Part shown: positions 54,543 through 63,739 of the stretch, piece by piece
How the letters are laid out: every line of letters starts with the position of its first letter
Position numbering within the stretch: the stretch's first letter is position 1
DNA from: an uncultured Bacteroidales bacterium
Lineage (GTDB): Bacteria; Bacteroidota; Bacteroidia; Bacteroidales; Paludibacteraceae
Assembly: GCA_902779705.1 (NCBI GenBank)
Contig: CACZCR010000003.1
Coordinates: forward strand, 1-64,000
DNA: 64,000 nt
Direction: 5' to 3'
Notes under the pieces: generated by a model
Databases searched by the model: none
The model's input: the letters and a program-made list of their open reading frames with translations, nothing else
Told to the model about the DNA's origin: nothing
Translations under genes and position numbers: made by a program

Positions 54543-54570
54543 TCAAAGGCAGCCCGAAAGCTGCCTTTGA
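54543..54570 (-). terminator. hairpin after the 43-residue protein gene
   Basis: TCAAAGGCAGC (54543-54553) and GCTGCCTTTGA (54560-54570), a perfect 11-bp stem. It has almost the same stem as 38596-38619, which follows a gene of the same type. It probably ends transcription of the 1668-residue protein operon. Confidence 0.65.
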
Positions 54571-54622
54571 TCTATCGTTTCGCTTATCGCGAATAGTACA
54601 TGTTTGTTTCCGACAAGTTGGC

Positions 54623-54754
54623 TTAATCGCCACTCTGGTTCGGATCCTCTATCGGCGTAGAGTTGATGCCGATACCGGGGCTTGCCTGTAGCAGTTGTGA
54701 TGCTGCTTGGAGCTCAGAGGTCTCCACAACTGGTTTGTTATACATACGTTTCAT
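54623..54754 (-). CDS. 43-residue small protein, K-x-Y-x-K-P type
   Basis: It begins MKRMYNKPVVETSELQAASQ, then LLQASPGIGIN and an acidic end. The opening and the LL..SPG part are typical of short Bacteroidales proteins often encoded beside exported-protein genes. It lies 39 bases after the 1668-residue protein gene and before the hairpin at 54543. It has the same type and the same following hairpin as the 53-residue protein at 38669. Confidence 0.7.
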   Translation of the reverse strand: MKRMYNKPVVETSELQAASQLLQASPGIGINSTPIEDPNQSGD

Positions 54755-54793
54755 AATTTTCTTCATTCTTTCAATCATTCACTCTTTCACTCC

Positions 54794-57700
54794 TTACTTT
54801 ACCAGACGTCCTGTTGCGTCATACATCTTCTCGCCACGGAGGATATAGAGCTGTCCGTCGATAACCATCTTAACCGGCTTCTCAGAAGCATTCAACTCAT
54901 CAATGCCTGTAGCTGCATCTTGATGCATAGGAATTGCGCGTACGCGCTTGCCCGGAGCATTAGAAGGAGTAGGAGTAGTATTCTGGATATCGTCCAAAAT
55001 GACATATGCACGCTTAGCGATCAAGCGGCCACCATTACCAATCGGACGAAGCTCAGAACCAGCGTCACCGTTAATCAACAGGTGAGTTGCACCGGTAGCT
55101 ACAAGGTCGTCATGTTCCAAAGTTGTCAATGTACCATACAGACCATTGTTGTTGGTTGCTGTAGGACTAGCCACTTCTTCTGTGATAGCCTCCAGTTTAT
55201 CCGACTCTGCATAAATCAGATACGGAGTACCTGCTGGGTACGATGCCAAATTCTCCTCTACGATATATGCCATGTTCGCATCCTTGCCGTTGAATGACCA
55301 CAGACTTGCGCCCTTGATTTCCTTCATCGTCTTGTCGTAGCAAACGGTATAGTAACGACCCGGTGTCAAACCAGAACGGATAGTCTCATACTGCGGCTCC
55401 GGTTCTTCCTCTTCAAGCATATAGATAGCGATGTCTTGTTGACCAGAAGCATAGCATGAGAAGAGATGATCGCTATTATTATAGCGCATCGTGTTGCGTG
55501 TATTCGTTCCCTGAGCAACAACGCTCGCAGCACCATTTTCAATGCTTATCACCCAAGAACCATTTGCGTCATTTTCGGTTTGCGAACGTAACCAGTTCTT
55601 TGCGCTACTTGCTGCATATAAATATTCATTTGCAGAGGACTTAAATGCCCATGTATTCTCTTCGGTACCAGCTACAAGCGTAAATACTGCTGTTCCTTGA
55701 GCCGGGACGAGAACATTTCCTGTTACAGAAGCACCCTCAACCTGCGCACGGTTGTTGGTGTTTTGAGTCATACCTAATGTAACAGTCTCATCTGCGTCAA
55801 CATACTTAGCAATAATCACTTTCTTATTTGCGGCCAGTTGATCTGCACTGGTAACAAGATTCCATGTACCTGCAATATTATCCACAGCAGGAGCCTCATT
55901 AACGGTCAACGAGAGAGTTACCTCTTTTGCCTCTGCTGCAGTTGCAGCATCGCTGATAGTCAGCGTTGCATTGAACGTACCGGATGTAGTTGTTACCGGA
56001 GTAACCGAGACAATGCCACTTGCAGTCAGAGCGTTCTTGTCAAGTTGGAATGCATCCACATCGCCCGAGAGAGATATAGTAGCGTTAGCAACACTAATGA
56101 GCGTTACGTTAATGATCTCTGCATCAACAGCATCCTCATAATCAACTGTACCAAATGCAATCTCTGCTTTATCTACCAAGATTTCCGGAGTAGAGGCAAC
56201 AGCTACAATACTGATCTTCTCGGTTGCAGGATTGTAGGTTATAGTGATGTTGCTCTTGATAGCAATCGAGAATACAACGTTGCCGTCACCGTCCGTATCT
56301 TCGATCGTTACACCGCTACAAGCCGTTTGATCTACATAAGCACCGCCAAGACTCCAATCCCATGTGCCGTTGCTGATCTTAAACTTATAGGTGCCAACAG
56401 CTACCTCATTGTAGGTAATAGTATTATTCACCAATGCTGTATGTCCCCACCCTGCGACTCCGGTCAATGCCTCGTCACCTGCGATAGAGAAGATCATGTC
56501 ACAGGTTGTAATCTCGGCTACAGCATATTTACCACTAGTAGCAACACCCGACCAGGCAAAGCACTTGTCTTCGTTAATAGCAGTTTGGTCATCGGTTTGG
56601 TTCAAACCTTCCCATGCACCATTGTAGAACAGGAAGTCAACGCCCTTTTCGATAGTACCCTCAAACCAGCGACTGCCTTCTTCTACCGCGGTCATCTGGT
56701 GGTCACCATTATCTGTACCACCCCATGTGAATGCCTTTACATTCTCCCATGCAACAGGTGCAAAGAATCTTACTTTAACAGTCTTGCTGACTTTCACCTT
56801 ATCGGCAGCATATAATGCCGGAACAGCGGAGTAGCCGGTTGAATTGTTTAAGGAATAGTTCTTGAATATATTACCATCACCCTGATACAAGAACGTACGA
56901 CCAGACGTTACGTAATAGTATTTATCATCACCATTCCAGTTCCATACCGCAGCGGTAGCTGCCAAATCAAGGCCTGTGTTACCTGAACCCTTTGCGAGAT
57001 ACAGGTTGTTAGCATCTTGGAAGGTAGCGGTTTCTGCGCCTGCTGTATACTTCCATAGAATACTATTTTTCTCACCATCACTATTAACGATGACATTTCC
57101 ATCGGCATCAACAGCAACCTCTAACGGCGTAAAACCATCGCCATCCAAGGTAGTTGTCATAGCATAGTACTTACCTCCGTAAGAAACTACAATAGCTTTG
57201 TATACCGGAGCAACATAATCCACTGCCGTAACGACAATCTTGTCTGTTGCTTTGTTGTAGGTGATAGTGATATCTTTCGCTCCGTCAATCGAGAATACAA
57301 CGTTGCCGTCATAGTCCGTATCTTCGATCGTTACACCGTCACAAGCCGTTGCATCTACCTTTGCACCGCCAATATTCCATTTCCAGGTACCATTGGTAAT
57401 CTTGAACTTGTAAGTGTTAGCAGCGATATTGGTGAAGGTGATAGAACCGTTCTCCAAGCGATCTGCGGTAGTATTCCAACTCTCACCTGTCAGAGCCTCG
57501 TCGCCAGCAATATAGAAGCGATCGTTGCAATCGTTGTCAGCAGCAACCACCAGACTGGTGTTTTCTGTTTCGCCCGTCAGCACATAGCATACATCAGCTG
57601 TAATATTTTTGATATCTATAGTCTGTTTAGCATCATCACCTGACTTATTATTGTTGAAAATGATGTTGTAGTCTTCTTCTACTTCAAACTCATTCCAACC

Positions 57701-59800
57701 GTCAACAACACTAGTCGCCAGACCAGGCCATGCAACCGGTTCGGTTGTTACATCATTCACTTCGTCATATTTCCAAACATAGGCATAAACCTCATCCCAA
57801 CCTTCACTATTCCAGAAACGTACGGTGTACTTCGGAGCAGGACGGCTGAAGGAATATATTGTGTTGTCATAGTCAAACTCGTAAACACTATTATTATGGA
57901 GTTTTAACGTTCCACAAACAACTACTTGGTCTCCTACTTGCAGATCAGCCTTTTCAGAGAAATTAGCTCCATTCAAGCCCTTACCGCTATATACTTGCAA
58001 TTGGTCGGTAGTTGTGCCATCAGCAGAGATCCAATAGGTAATTGAGCTGTATTTGCTATTATAACTATCAACTTGACTAATGATACCTGCTACGTATTGG
58101 TTTGCAATACCGGACTGGTTATTATCAATAACAGTCTTAGCCTCAGCAACGGTGTACGGATCAAGCCATTTAGCATAAATCGTAGTGTTTTCAGAGATAG
58201 CAGCACCCGGAACGGCTTCAACGGTCTTCTCGGAATCGGTGAACCAACCACCGAAGTTCTTACCTGCCTTTGTTGTTGTAGGCAGAGGATTCGGTAATGC
58301 ATTTACATTAACAGACTCAATAGCCTCACCGCCATCTACGTTATACGTTAACGTTACTAACGAAGAAGCTACATTCAGCGTATAAGAAGCGCTATTTGCT
58401 TTGTACTCATCGTTACCTGCGAACGATGCCGTAATTATTGTTGAGCCTGCAGCTTTCAATGTCGGTACACCTGCATTGCTAATTGATTCTACTACGTCGG
58501 AATTGTTGCTTTCATAAGTAACATCAACATTATTCAGGTTCGTCAGCGTTGGGAATGTATTTTCTCCTTCGAGCGAAGCATCGAAGGATGTTACACCCCA
58601 TGAGAGACGAGCAATAGGTTTGTAGTATACAACCACGTTATTCTTATCAAACTCATAAACGGAATTGTATTTCTTCAAAGTACCTTTAACGATTACATCG
58701 TCACCCACATACAAATCGTCCGTAGAACCAAAATCCGATTTAACAACACCTGCTAAACCACCATATACCTCAAACTGATTAGTGGTAGTACCATCTGCTG
58801 AAATCCAATACGTAATGGATTTATAGTTACTATTATAACTATCAATCTGAGAAATAGTACCGGTTACGTATCTATTCGTCAGATTGGAACCTTGATCAAT
58901 TACACTCACCGCTTGAGCAACTGTCAAAATATCATCAACAGTTAGTGTATACGAAACGGTTGTTTCCGCATAATCTCCATCCTCAGGATATGTAGCCTTG
59001 ATAGTCGTGCTTCCTACGCCCTTAATCGTCACCTCACCAGTATTGCTAATTGTTGCAACATCTGTATTTGTACTCTCATAAGTAAGCGTTGCACTCAAAT
59101 CATATGTCAAACTTGGTAGCGCATTGTGTGCAACGTGCTCGTCGTAGGTTTCACCATTTATGAACACTTTCGCACTATTCGCACCCCACGCAAGGTTTGC
59201 AGAAGGAACAGTTGGCTTAGATGACCCACCTTGTTCTTTGTAAAATTCAGCTTTGCTAAATTGAATAAATGTGTTTGATTTCCCTTTGAGAGTCATTTCA
59301 TAAACGAAGGTGTAGTAACGATTAGTCCAATCATGCCCCGTAGGACGTTCAAATGTGATTTCACTATTAGTCGCAAAATCTTCTGTCACACTACTAATTA
59401 CGGTTCCCCCACCATTGGCAGCAGTAGAAACTATTAATGTAACTTCACTGATATTATTAACGGATGATGTTCCTTGTGTTACAATAACTTTATTGATGTT
59501 ATCGCTCATAGCACTCTTGCTATATACCTTTCGAGTAACATCAAGCGTTGCTGTGGTGGAAGTAGAAGAAGCCTTTCCACCTAATCTCCATGGGATTTGC
59601 TGGGAGTTTCCCTCAATATTCCATGTGAGCGTCAAGTCATTATCCGCATCTTCAATCGCAACGTCACAATTTCCTGTGTAACTATTGTTGCTTCCAGAAG
59701 CCGGATTGAGCGTGTAGACTAAAACATCTACTGCCCAAACTTGCCCGACGCTGAACAAGGTCATCAGCATACAGGCGAAAAAGAGTTTAAACTTTCTCAT
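54794..59800 (-). CDS. large secreted multi-domain surface protein
   Basis: 1668 residues, signal peptide ending GQVWAV. In order: beta-sandwich; Big_2-like Ig unit; an OB-fold unit (VAQAVSVIDQGSNLTNRYVT, YWISADGTTTNQFEVYGG); Ig; InlB B-repeat; a second OB-fold unit closely like the first; a starch-binding-like module (AYVWKYDEVN, PVAWPGLA); two ~100-residue repeats with AGDEALTG, TYKFKI.NGTW, GVTIEDTD and DGNVVFSI; a ricin- or lectin-like part; C-terminal MVIDGQLYILRGEKMYDATG. The end matches the 3118-residue protein, suggesting a shared type IX sorting signal. Polysaccharide binding is inferred from the modules. The promoter is in the 89-base repeat at 59876. Confidence 0.83.
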   Translation of the reverse strand: MRKFKLFFACMLMTLFSVGQVWAVDVLVYTLNPASGSNNSYTGNCDVAIEDADNDLTLTWNIEGNSQQIPWRLGGKASSTSTTATLDVTRKVYSKSAMSDNINKVIVTQGTSSVNNISEVTLIVSTAANGGGTVISSVTEDFATNSEITFERPTGHDWTNRYYTFVYEMTLKGKSNTFIQFSKAEFYKEQGGSSKPTVPSANLAWGANSAKVFINGETYDEHVAHNALPSLTYDLSATLTYESTNTDVATISNTGEVTIKGVGSTTIKATYPEDGDYAETTVSYTLTVDDILTVAQAVSVIDQGSNLTNRYVTGTISQIDSYNSNYKSITYWISADGTTTNQFEVYGGLAGVVKSDFGSTDDLYVGDDVIVKGTLKKYNSVYEFDKNNVVVYYKPIARLSWGVTSFDASLEGENTFPTLTNLNNVDVTYESNNSDVVESISNAGVPTLKAAGSTIITASFAGNDEYKANSASYTLNVASSLVTLTYNVDGGEAIESVNVNALPNPLPTTTKAGKNFGGWFTDSEKTVEAVPGAAISENTTIYAKWLDPYTVAEAKTVIDNNQSGIANQYVAGIISQVDSYNSKYSSITYWISADGTTTDQLQVYSGKGLNGANFSEKADLQVGDQVVVCGTLKLHNNSVYEFDYDNTIYSFSRPAPKYTVRFWNSEGWDEVYAYVWKYDEVNDVTTEPVAWPGLATSVVDGWNEFEVEEDYNIIFNNNKSGDDAKQTIDIKNITADVCYVLTGETENTSLVVAADNDCNDRFYIAGDEALTGESWNTTADRLENGSITFTNIAANTYKFKITNGTWKWNIGGAKVDATACDGVTIEDTDYDGNVVFSIDGAKDITITYNKATDKIVVTAVDYVAPVYKAIVVSYGGKYYAMTTTLDGDGFTPLEVAVDADGNVIVNSDGEKNSILWKYTAGAETATFQDANNLYLAKGSGNTGLDLAATAAVWNWNGDDKYYYVTSGRTFLYQGDGNIFKNYSLNNSTGYSAVPALYAADKVKVSKTVKVRFFAPVAWENVKAFTWGGTDNGDHQMTAVEEGSRWFEGTIEKGVDFLFYNGAWEGLNQTDDQTAINEDKCFAWSGVATSGKYAVAEITTCDMIFSIAGDEALTGVAGWGHTALVNNTITYNEVAVGTYKFKISNGTWDWSLGGAYVDQTACSGVTIEDTDGDGNVVFSIAIKSNITITYNPATEKISIVAVASTPEILVDKAEIAFGTVDYEDAVDAEIINVTLISVANATISLSGDVDAFQLDKNALTASGIVSVTPVTTTSGTFNATLTISDAATAAEAKEVTLSLTVNEAPAVDNIAGTWNLVTSADQLAANKKVIIAKYVDADETVTLGMTQNTNNRAQVEGASVTGNVLVPAQGTAVFTLVAGTEENTWAFKSSANEYLYAASSAKNWLRSQTENDANGSWVISIENGAASVVAQGTNTRNTMRYNNSDHLFSCYASGQQDIAIYMLEEEEPEPQYETIRSGLTPGRYYTVCYDKTMKEIKGASLWSFNGKDANMAYIVEENLASYPAGTPYLIYAESDKLEAITEEVASPTATNNNGLYGTLTTLEHDDLVATGATHLLINGDAGSELRPIGNGGRLIAKRAYVILDDIQNTTPTPSNAPGKRVRAIPMHQDAATGIDELNASEKPVKMVIDGQLYILRGEKMYDATGRLVK

Positions 59801-59875
59801 AATGTTGAGATTTTGGGGTTAATAGTATAGTTTGTTTGATCTTTGATTTCAAAATACTCTCCCTTTCCTTTCCGA

Positions 59876-59964
59876 CTGCAAAGTTACAACAAAAAAATCA
59901 AATATGCAAATTTTTTACGATAAAAATTTATTATGTTCACATAAGTTTACATTTTTAGCGGAAA
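59876..59964 (-). repeat. 89-bp direct repeat with promoter, copy 2
   Basis: Matches 54385-54473 with two differences. On the minus strand TTTG (59907-59910), 20 bases, TAACTTTG (59879-59886) drives the 1668-residue surface protein gene, with a leader of about 73 bases. Confidence 0.9.
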
Positions 59965-59973
59965 GGTACAATA

Positions 59974-62340
59974 TTACAACCCCAAATGGAAGCGGAAACG
60001 CATTCCCCAACTGCGATCAGGAAAACCCCAAACCGAATACAGATCACAGACTCGCAGTATATTACCAATGCCGACTCCGACCTCGGCATAAAATGCAGAG
60101 CGACCGGCTGCGCCTGTAAGATCGCTGGCGCTGTAAGACAAGTAGCCATACACCAGTTTGGTCTCTACCAACTCGCGCAAACGCAGATAACGAACACCCG
60201 GTATCAGATTGAACAACACGCCCTGTCCGTTCCACTCAGCCTGCAAGGCTGCGTACTTGTCTGCCACTATATCTCCATTGTGCAAATGGGTGAATCGATA
60301 CGGGTCATAAGCATAGCCCTGGTTGCCGGACGCTTGCCACAAGAACATGCTCGGCACACGGCCAAAGATAGCTCCGCCCTGCAGCGCATAGTCCAACGTA
60401 CCACCCATTCCCAACGAAGCATGTTGGGTCAGCAACACCCGCAGATGGGCATACAAACCGCTACGCTCTGCCTCCGACCAGTGACCCGCCTCGGCGCCCA
60501 AGTACAAGACCGGATAAACCGTAGAGTAACTATACCGGCGACGGAAATAGCCGTCATGCTTGCTCTCGCCCCAGCTCAGGCGCACGATTGCAGACAGAGT
60601 CTGGTAATTGGTGATTGGTGATTGGTCATTGGTAATCGGAGTCATCGCTCCCGCGCGGATATAAGTGTGAGTCTCCACATTAGGCGACCAATCGGCAAAC
60701 CAATGCAACTGGAACTGACGCTGACGCATCGCTGTATTCACATACAACGAGTCGCGATGCAAAGCCTCAAACGCATAAGCCGTAAAATCCATCGTCTTCA
60801 AACCCATGCTATTCTCGCGCAACAGCCGGTCAAAATCGTCCACCTCAGTCCATACATAGTGATCCTGATACTCCGCCTGCAGGATGTTCTTGCGTTTGGT
60901 CGGCAAGTCCCACGACACACGCCCAAGACCCTTGAGACGCCTGTCTCTCCAACCATAACCCACCGCGGCTTCCAGCGACACATGTTTCCACAATTTCTCA
61001 TTGGTGCGCAACGGCAAACCCAAATGCACGCCCTCATGATCATTCACCTGCAGTATATGCTGTATATGGCCGATGTCAATACATGTTCCCGTAGGGATAT
61101 AGCCCGTCATGGCAATCGTGGTGAACCATGTAGCGGTTCGAATCAAAGGCAGGCTGTCTAAGGCGTCAAAAGCCGATGGCGACCGCAAGCTGTCGCTTGC
61201 TGTAAGACCGCTTTGCTGTAAAACCGCTTGCGCTGTAGGACCGTTGTCACTGTAGGACTGCTTCGCTGTAAGACTATGGGTGATCAGGACCGTCGGATAG
61301 CGGTGCGTAGAATCGGTCTTAACCGCAAAATCCATCAACGCAGATATATCCTCTTGCGCCAAAGAGTGGTCCGGCGCAAAACGCTGACTAATAGTCAGAT
61401 CGCTCAGATAGTTGACATTAGTCTCCGCCGGTACACGCGCATCGATATCAACCACCGCCAACGTAGCCGAATCGATGGTCATCGAACCGTTGAAGGTCTT
61501 GTAGAACGGATTGCGGGTACGGAAATGCAAGATATACTGTTTGCCACTGTCCGTACTAACCGAATCGGCCAGATAATACTTATAATACGTCGCTCCATTC
61601 GGTGCCAAAGGCGACACGAACGGATGTTCCATCAGCGAGATGGTCGTGTTATAGAAATTGACATTACCCTGTATCGACAGCAAGGACGAATAGTCGGTCT
61701 CCGACAAGATCAACGCTCGCCTTTGTTGGTCATTAGCCGGTGTCATCTCTCGTCCCGACAAAAGGAACGACTGGGTCTCCTCGTAGAGTGGCAACAGATA
61801 GGTAGAGTCTTTCTGCAGCACCAATCCCCCTTCCAGCGAACGCCATAAGGCACGTTTCAGCTGGCGCTGACCTATATGCGACACATAGAGTTGGCGCGAA
61901 CGATGCGCTGTGGTCTGTACACCCAACGAGGCACGGTCATTGGCCTCGCGATTGGCACGTACACCCTTCACCAATGCCAAGGCAGGATTCTCATTCGGGA
62001 TAGCCAGCACCTCCTCTAACATCGACACTTTCTCTTTCATCACCACTTGTATGGCTCCCACCGCACCGGGCGTGATCTCATACCGCTGGCTGTGATAGCC
62101 CACCGCCGAGATGATCAGTTGCATCTTGGCCCGCAAATCGACCCGCAAGGCAAACGTACCCGTCGCATCGGTCGAAGTGCCGATCTTAGTGCCCTTGAAA
62201 TGGATATTTACACCCTCGATAGGTGCACCCGTCAACTCGGACATCACCTCGCCTACCACAATCGTCTCTACCGCCTTGGCCGGCAAGACCAAGACTACCA
62301 AAACAAAGAACAGACAAGCAATATGAACAATGCGTTTCAT
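59974..62340 (-). CDS. DUF5686 outer-membrane protein with carboxypeptidase-regulatory domain
   Basis: 788 residues, signal peptide ending PAKA. Residues 25-110 form a CarboxypepD_reg-like beta-sandwich (VVGEVMSELTGAPIEGVNIH, LIISAVGYHSQ). Then come the DUF5686 region (NPALALVKGVRANREAND, TYYKYYLADS, NPFYKTFNGSMTIDSATLAV) and a C-terminal beta-barrel ending in an aromatic-rich strand (GMRFRFHLGL), as for outer-membrane proteins. Two stretches are encoded by simple repeats (60601-60641 and about 61190-61275). It overlaps xerD by 3 bases. Function is unknown. Confidence 0.85.
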   Translation of the reverse strand: MKRIVHIACLFFVLVVLVLPAKAVETIVVGEVMSELTGAPIEGVNIHFKGTKIGTSTDATGTFALRVDLRAKMQLIISAVGYHSQRYEITPGAVGAIQVVMKEKVSMLEEVLAIPNENPALALVKGVRANREANDRASLGVQTTAHRSRQLYVSHIGQRQLKRALWRSLEGGLVLQKDSTYLLPLYEETQSFLLSGREMTPANDQQRRALILSETDYSSLLSIQGNVNFYNTTISLMEHPFVSPLAPNGATYYKYYLADSVSTDSGKQYILHFRTRNPFYKTFNGSMTIDSATLAVVDIDARVPAETNVNYLSDLTISQRFAPDHSLAQEDISALMDFAVKTDSTHRYPTVLITHSLTAKQSYSDNGPTAQAVLQQSGLTASDSLRSPSAFDALDSLPLIRTATWFTTIAMTGYIPTGTCIDIGHIQHILQVNDHEGVHLGLPLRTNEKLWKHVSLEAAVGYGWRDRRLKGLGRVSWDLPTKRKNILQAEYQDHYVWTEVDDFDRLLRENSMGLKTMDFTAYAFEALHRDSLYVNTAMRQRQFQLHWFADWSPNVETHTYIRAGAMTPITNDQSPITNYQTLSAIVRLSWGESKHDGYFRRRYSYSTVYPVLYLGAEAGHWSEAERSGLYAHLRVLLTQHASLGMGGTLDYALQGGAIFGRVPSMFLWQASGNQGYAYDPYRFTHLHNGDIVADKYAALQAEWNGQGVLFNLIPGVRYLRLRELVETKLVYGYLSYSASDLTGAAGRSAFYAEVGVGIGNILRVCDLYSVWGFPDRSWGMRFRFHLGL
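60601..60641 (-). repeat. GGTAATTGGTGATTGG repeat inside the DUF5686 gene
   Basis: Same motif as at the glmM/surE junction (10258-10300). In this frame it encodes TPITNDQSPITNYQT, a stretch unlike its surroundings. Confidence 0.85.
61190..61275 (-). repeat. 17-bp degenerate tandem repeat inside the DUF5686 gene
   Basis: About five units of CTACAGCGAAGCGGTC type (minus strand), period 17 or 16. Because 17 is not a multiple of three the encoded peptide (LTAKQSYSDNGPTAQAVLQQ and following) does not repeat. The reading frame stays open through it. Confidence 0.8.
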
Positions 62341-63224
62341 TGATTCGCCGGATGGAATTGTAGAATAGTACGGCGCAAGTCCTGGATATCGACGTGCGTA
62401 TAGATTTCGGTGGTAGTGATATCCTCGTGACCCAGCAACTGCTGGATAACACGCAGGTCCGCCCCGTTCTGCAACAAGTGGGTTGCAAACGAGTGACGCA
62501 ACGTATGTGGCGAGATAGACTTGGTGATACCGGCTTGCAGACAGAGCTGCTTGATAATAGTGAACACCATCACGCGCGTCAAAGGACGACCGCGACGGTT
62601 CAAGAAGACATAGTCTTCACAACCCGGTTGCACCGGCCAATGGTTGCGTTCTTCCAACCAGTAATCAAGCCACTGCTCCGCCACAGGCGACATAGGTACC
62701 AAGCGTTGCTTGGAGCCTTTACCCTGAATCAACATATAGTGTTCCGGCCGATAGATACACGAGAACCGAAGAGCTACCAGTTCGCTCACACGCAGACCGC
62801 TGCCGTACAACATCTCCAACATCGCCCTGTTGCGATGCCCCTCGTTCTTCGACAGATCAATAGCCTGCACTAACCTATCGATCTCCTCCACACTCAAGAC
62901 CTGCGGCAAGTGTAACTCCTTGCGCGGCGCCTCGATCAACTCAGACGGATCTTGATCGATATAGTTGTGATACAACAGAAAACGGTAGAACGAATGGACA
63001 CCCGAAATGATACGTGCTTGCGTACGGGCATTGGAGCTCGGCGAGAAGAACGACTGCACAAACTGCTGCAACTGCTCATAACTGGCCGCCTCAGGCTGTA
63101 TGCCCTGCTCTTTGCACCAGTCGTAGAGCTTTTTCAGATCCTGCTCATAAGCCTCTACCGAATTGGGCGAGAGTCCCCGCTCTACCTTCAGATAGATATG
63201 ATATTGCTTGAGCAGGTCGGTCAT
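62337..63224 (-). CDS. xerD: tyrosine recombinase XerD-like
   Basis: 295 residues, the normal length for XerC/D. N-terminal SAM-like domain (YLKVERGLSPNSVEAYEQDL); catalytic Arg in YGSGLRVSELVAL, Lys in GKGSKQRLVP, H-x-x-R in SPHTLRHSFATHLL, LLGHEDI and the Tyr in TEIYTHV. It resolves chromosome dimers at dif with its partner. Family members vary; XerD is preferred to XerC by overall pattern only. It overlaps genes on both sides. Confidence 0.9.
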   Translation of the reverse strand: MTDLLKQYHIYLKVERGLSPNSVEAYEQDLKKLYDWCKEQGIQPEAASYEQLQQFVQSFFSPSSNARTQARIISGVHSFYRFLLYHNYIDQDPSELIEAPRKELHLPQVLSVEEIDRLVQAIDLSKNEGHRNRAMLEMLYGSGLRVSELVALRFSCIYRPEHYMLIQGKGSKQRLVPMSPVAEQWLDYWLEERNHWPVQPGCEDYVFLNRRGRPLTRVMVFTIIKQLCLQAGITKSISPHTLRHSFATHLLQNGADLRVIQQLLGHEDITTTEIYTHVDIQDLRRTILQFHPANQ

Positions 63225-63739
63225 TGTTTATCGGTCAGCGTGCCTTGAAAATGCGATGTATAGCGTTGACGACGTACATAGTACGTCAACTGGATATCCC
63301 TCTTGCCGCCCAGCGTATCCTTAACCACCATCGTGCCGGAGTCAATCAACGCAATATTGGTCAGCGCCCCCTGCTCGATAGTCAGCAGATAACATCCTGT
63401 GGGCGTTCCCTCAAACGACTTGCCCGGCAGAAAAGTGAAGGCCTCAGCCGACGTGGCACCCCTATAGGTACCGTTCTCCAACAACGAATCCGGCACCAGT
63501 ATATCCGACAGATAGAGGTTATAACCCGTTCCCTGGATATGATCGGTCGAATCCAGATACAAATCCGAAGTATATAGATCCAGCGACACTACTGCCGATG
63601 CCACCGAATCGTAACAATGTCCGTGATTCTGAACATAAGCCGTTTGGAACTCGCTGAACGAATAGCGCTTACTGGGCGCATTGGGGGTACATGCTGCCAA
63701 AGCACATACTGCTAACAATATGATGGTAGTCTTTTTCAT
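63221..63739 (-). CDS. lipoprotein of unknown function
   Basis: 172 residues; lipoprotein signal MKKTTIILLAVCALAACTP (Cys at 17). The mature part is beta-rich (CYLLTIEQGALTNIALIDSG, IQLTYYVRRQRYTSHFQGTL) with two Cys. No family recognised. It is coupled to xerD downstream (ATGA) and to the FtsX-type gene upstream. Confidence 0.75.
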   Translation of the reverse strand: MKKTTIILLAVCALAACTPNAPSKRYSFSEFQTAYVQNHGHCYDSVASAVVSLDLYTSDLYLDSTDHIQGTGYNLYLSDILVPDSLLENGTYRGATSAEAFTFLPGKSFEGTPTGCYLLTIEQGALTNIALIDSGTMVVKDTLGGKRDIQLTYYVRRQRYTSHFQGTLTDKQ

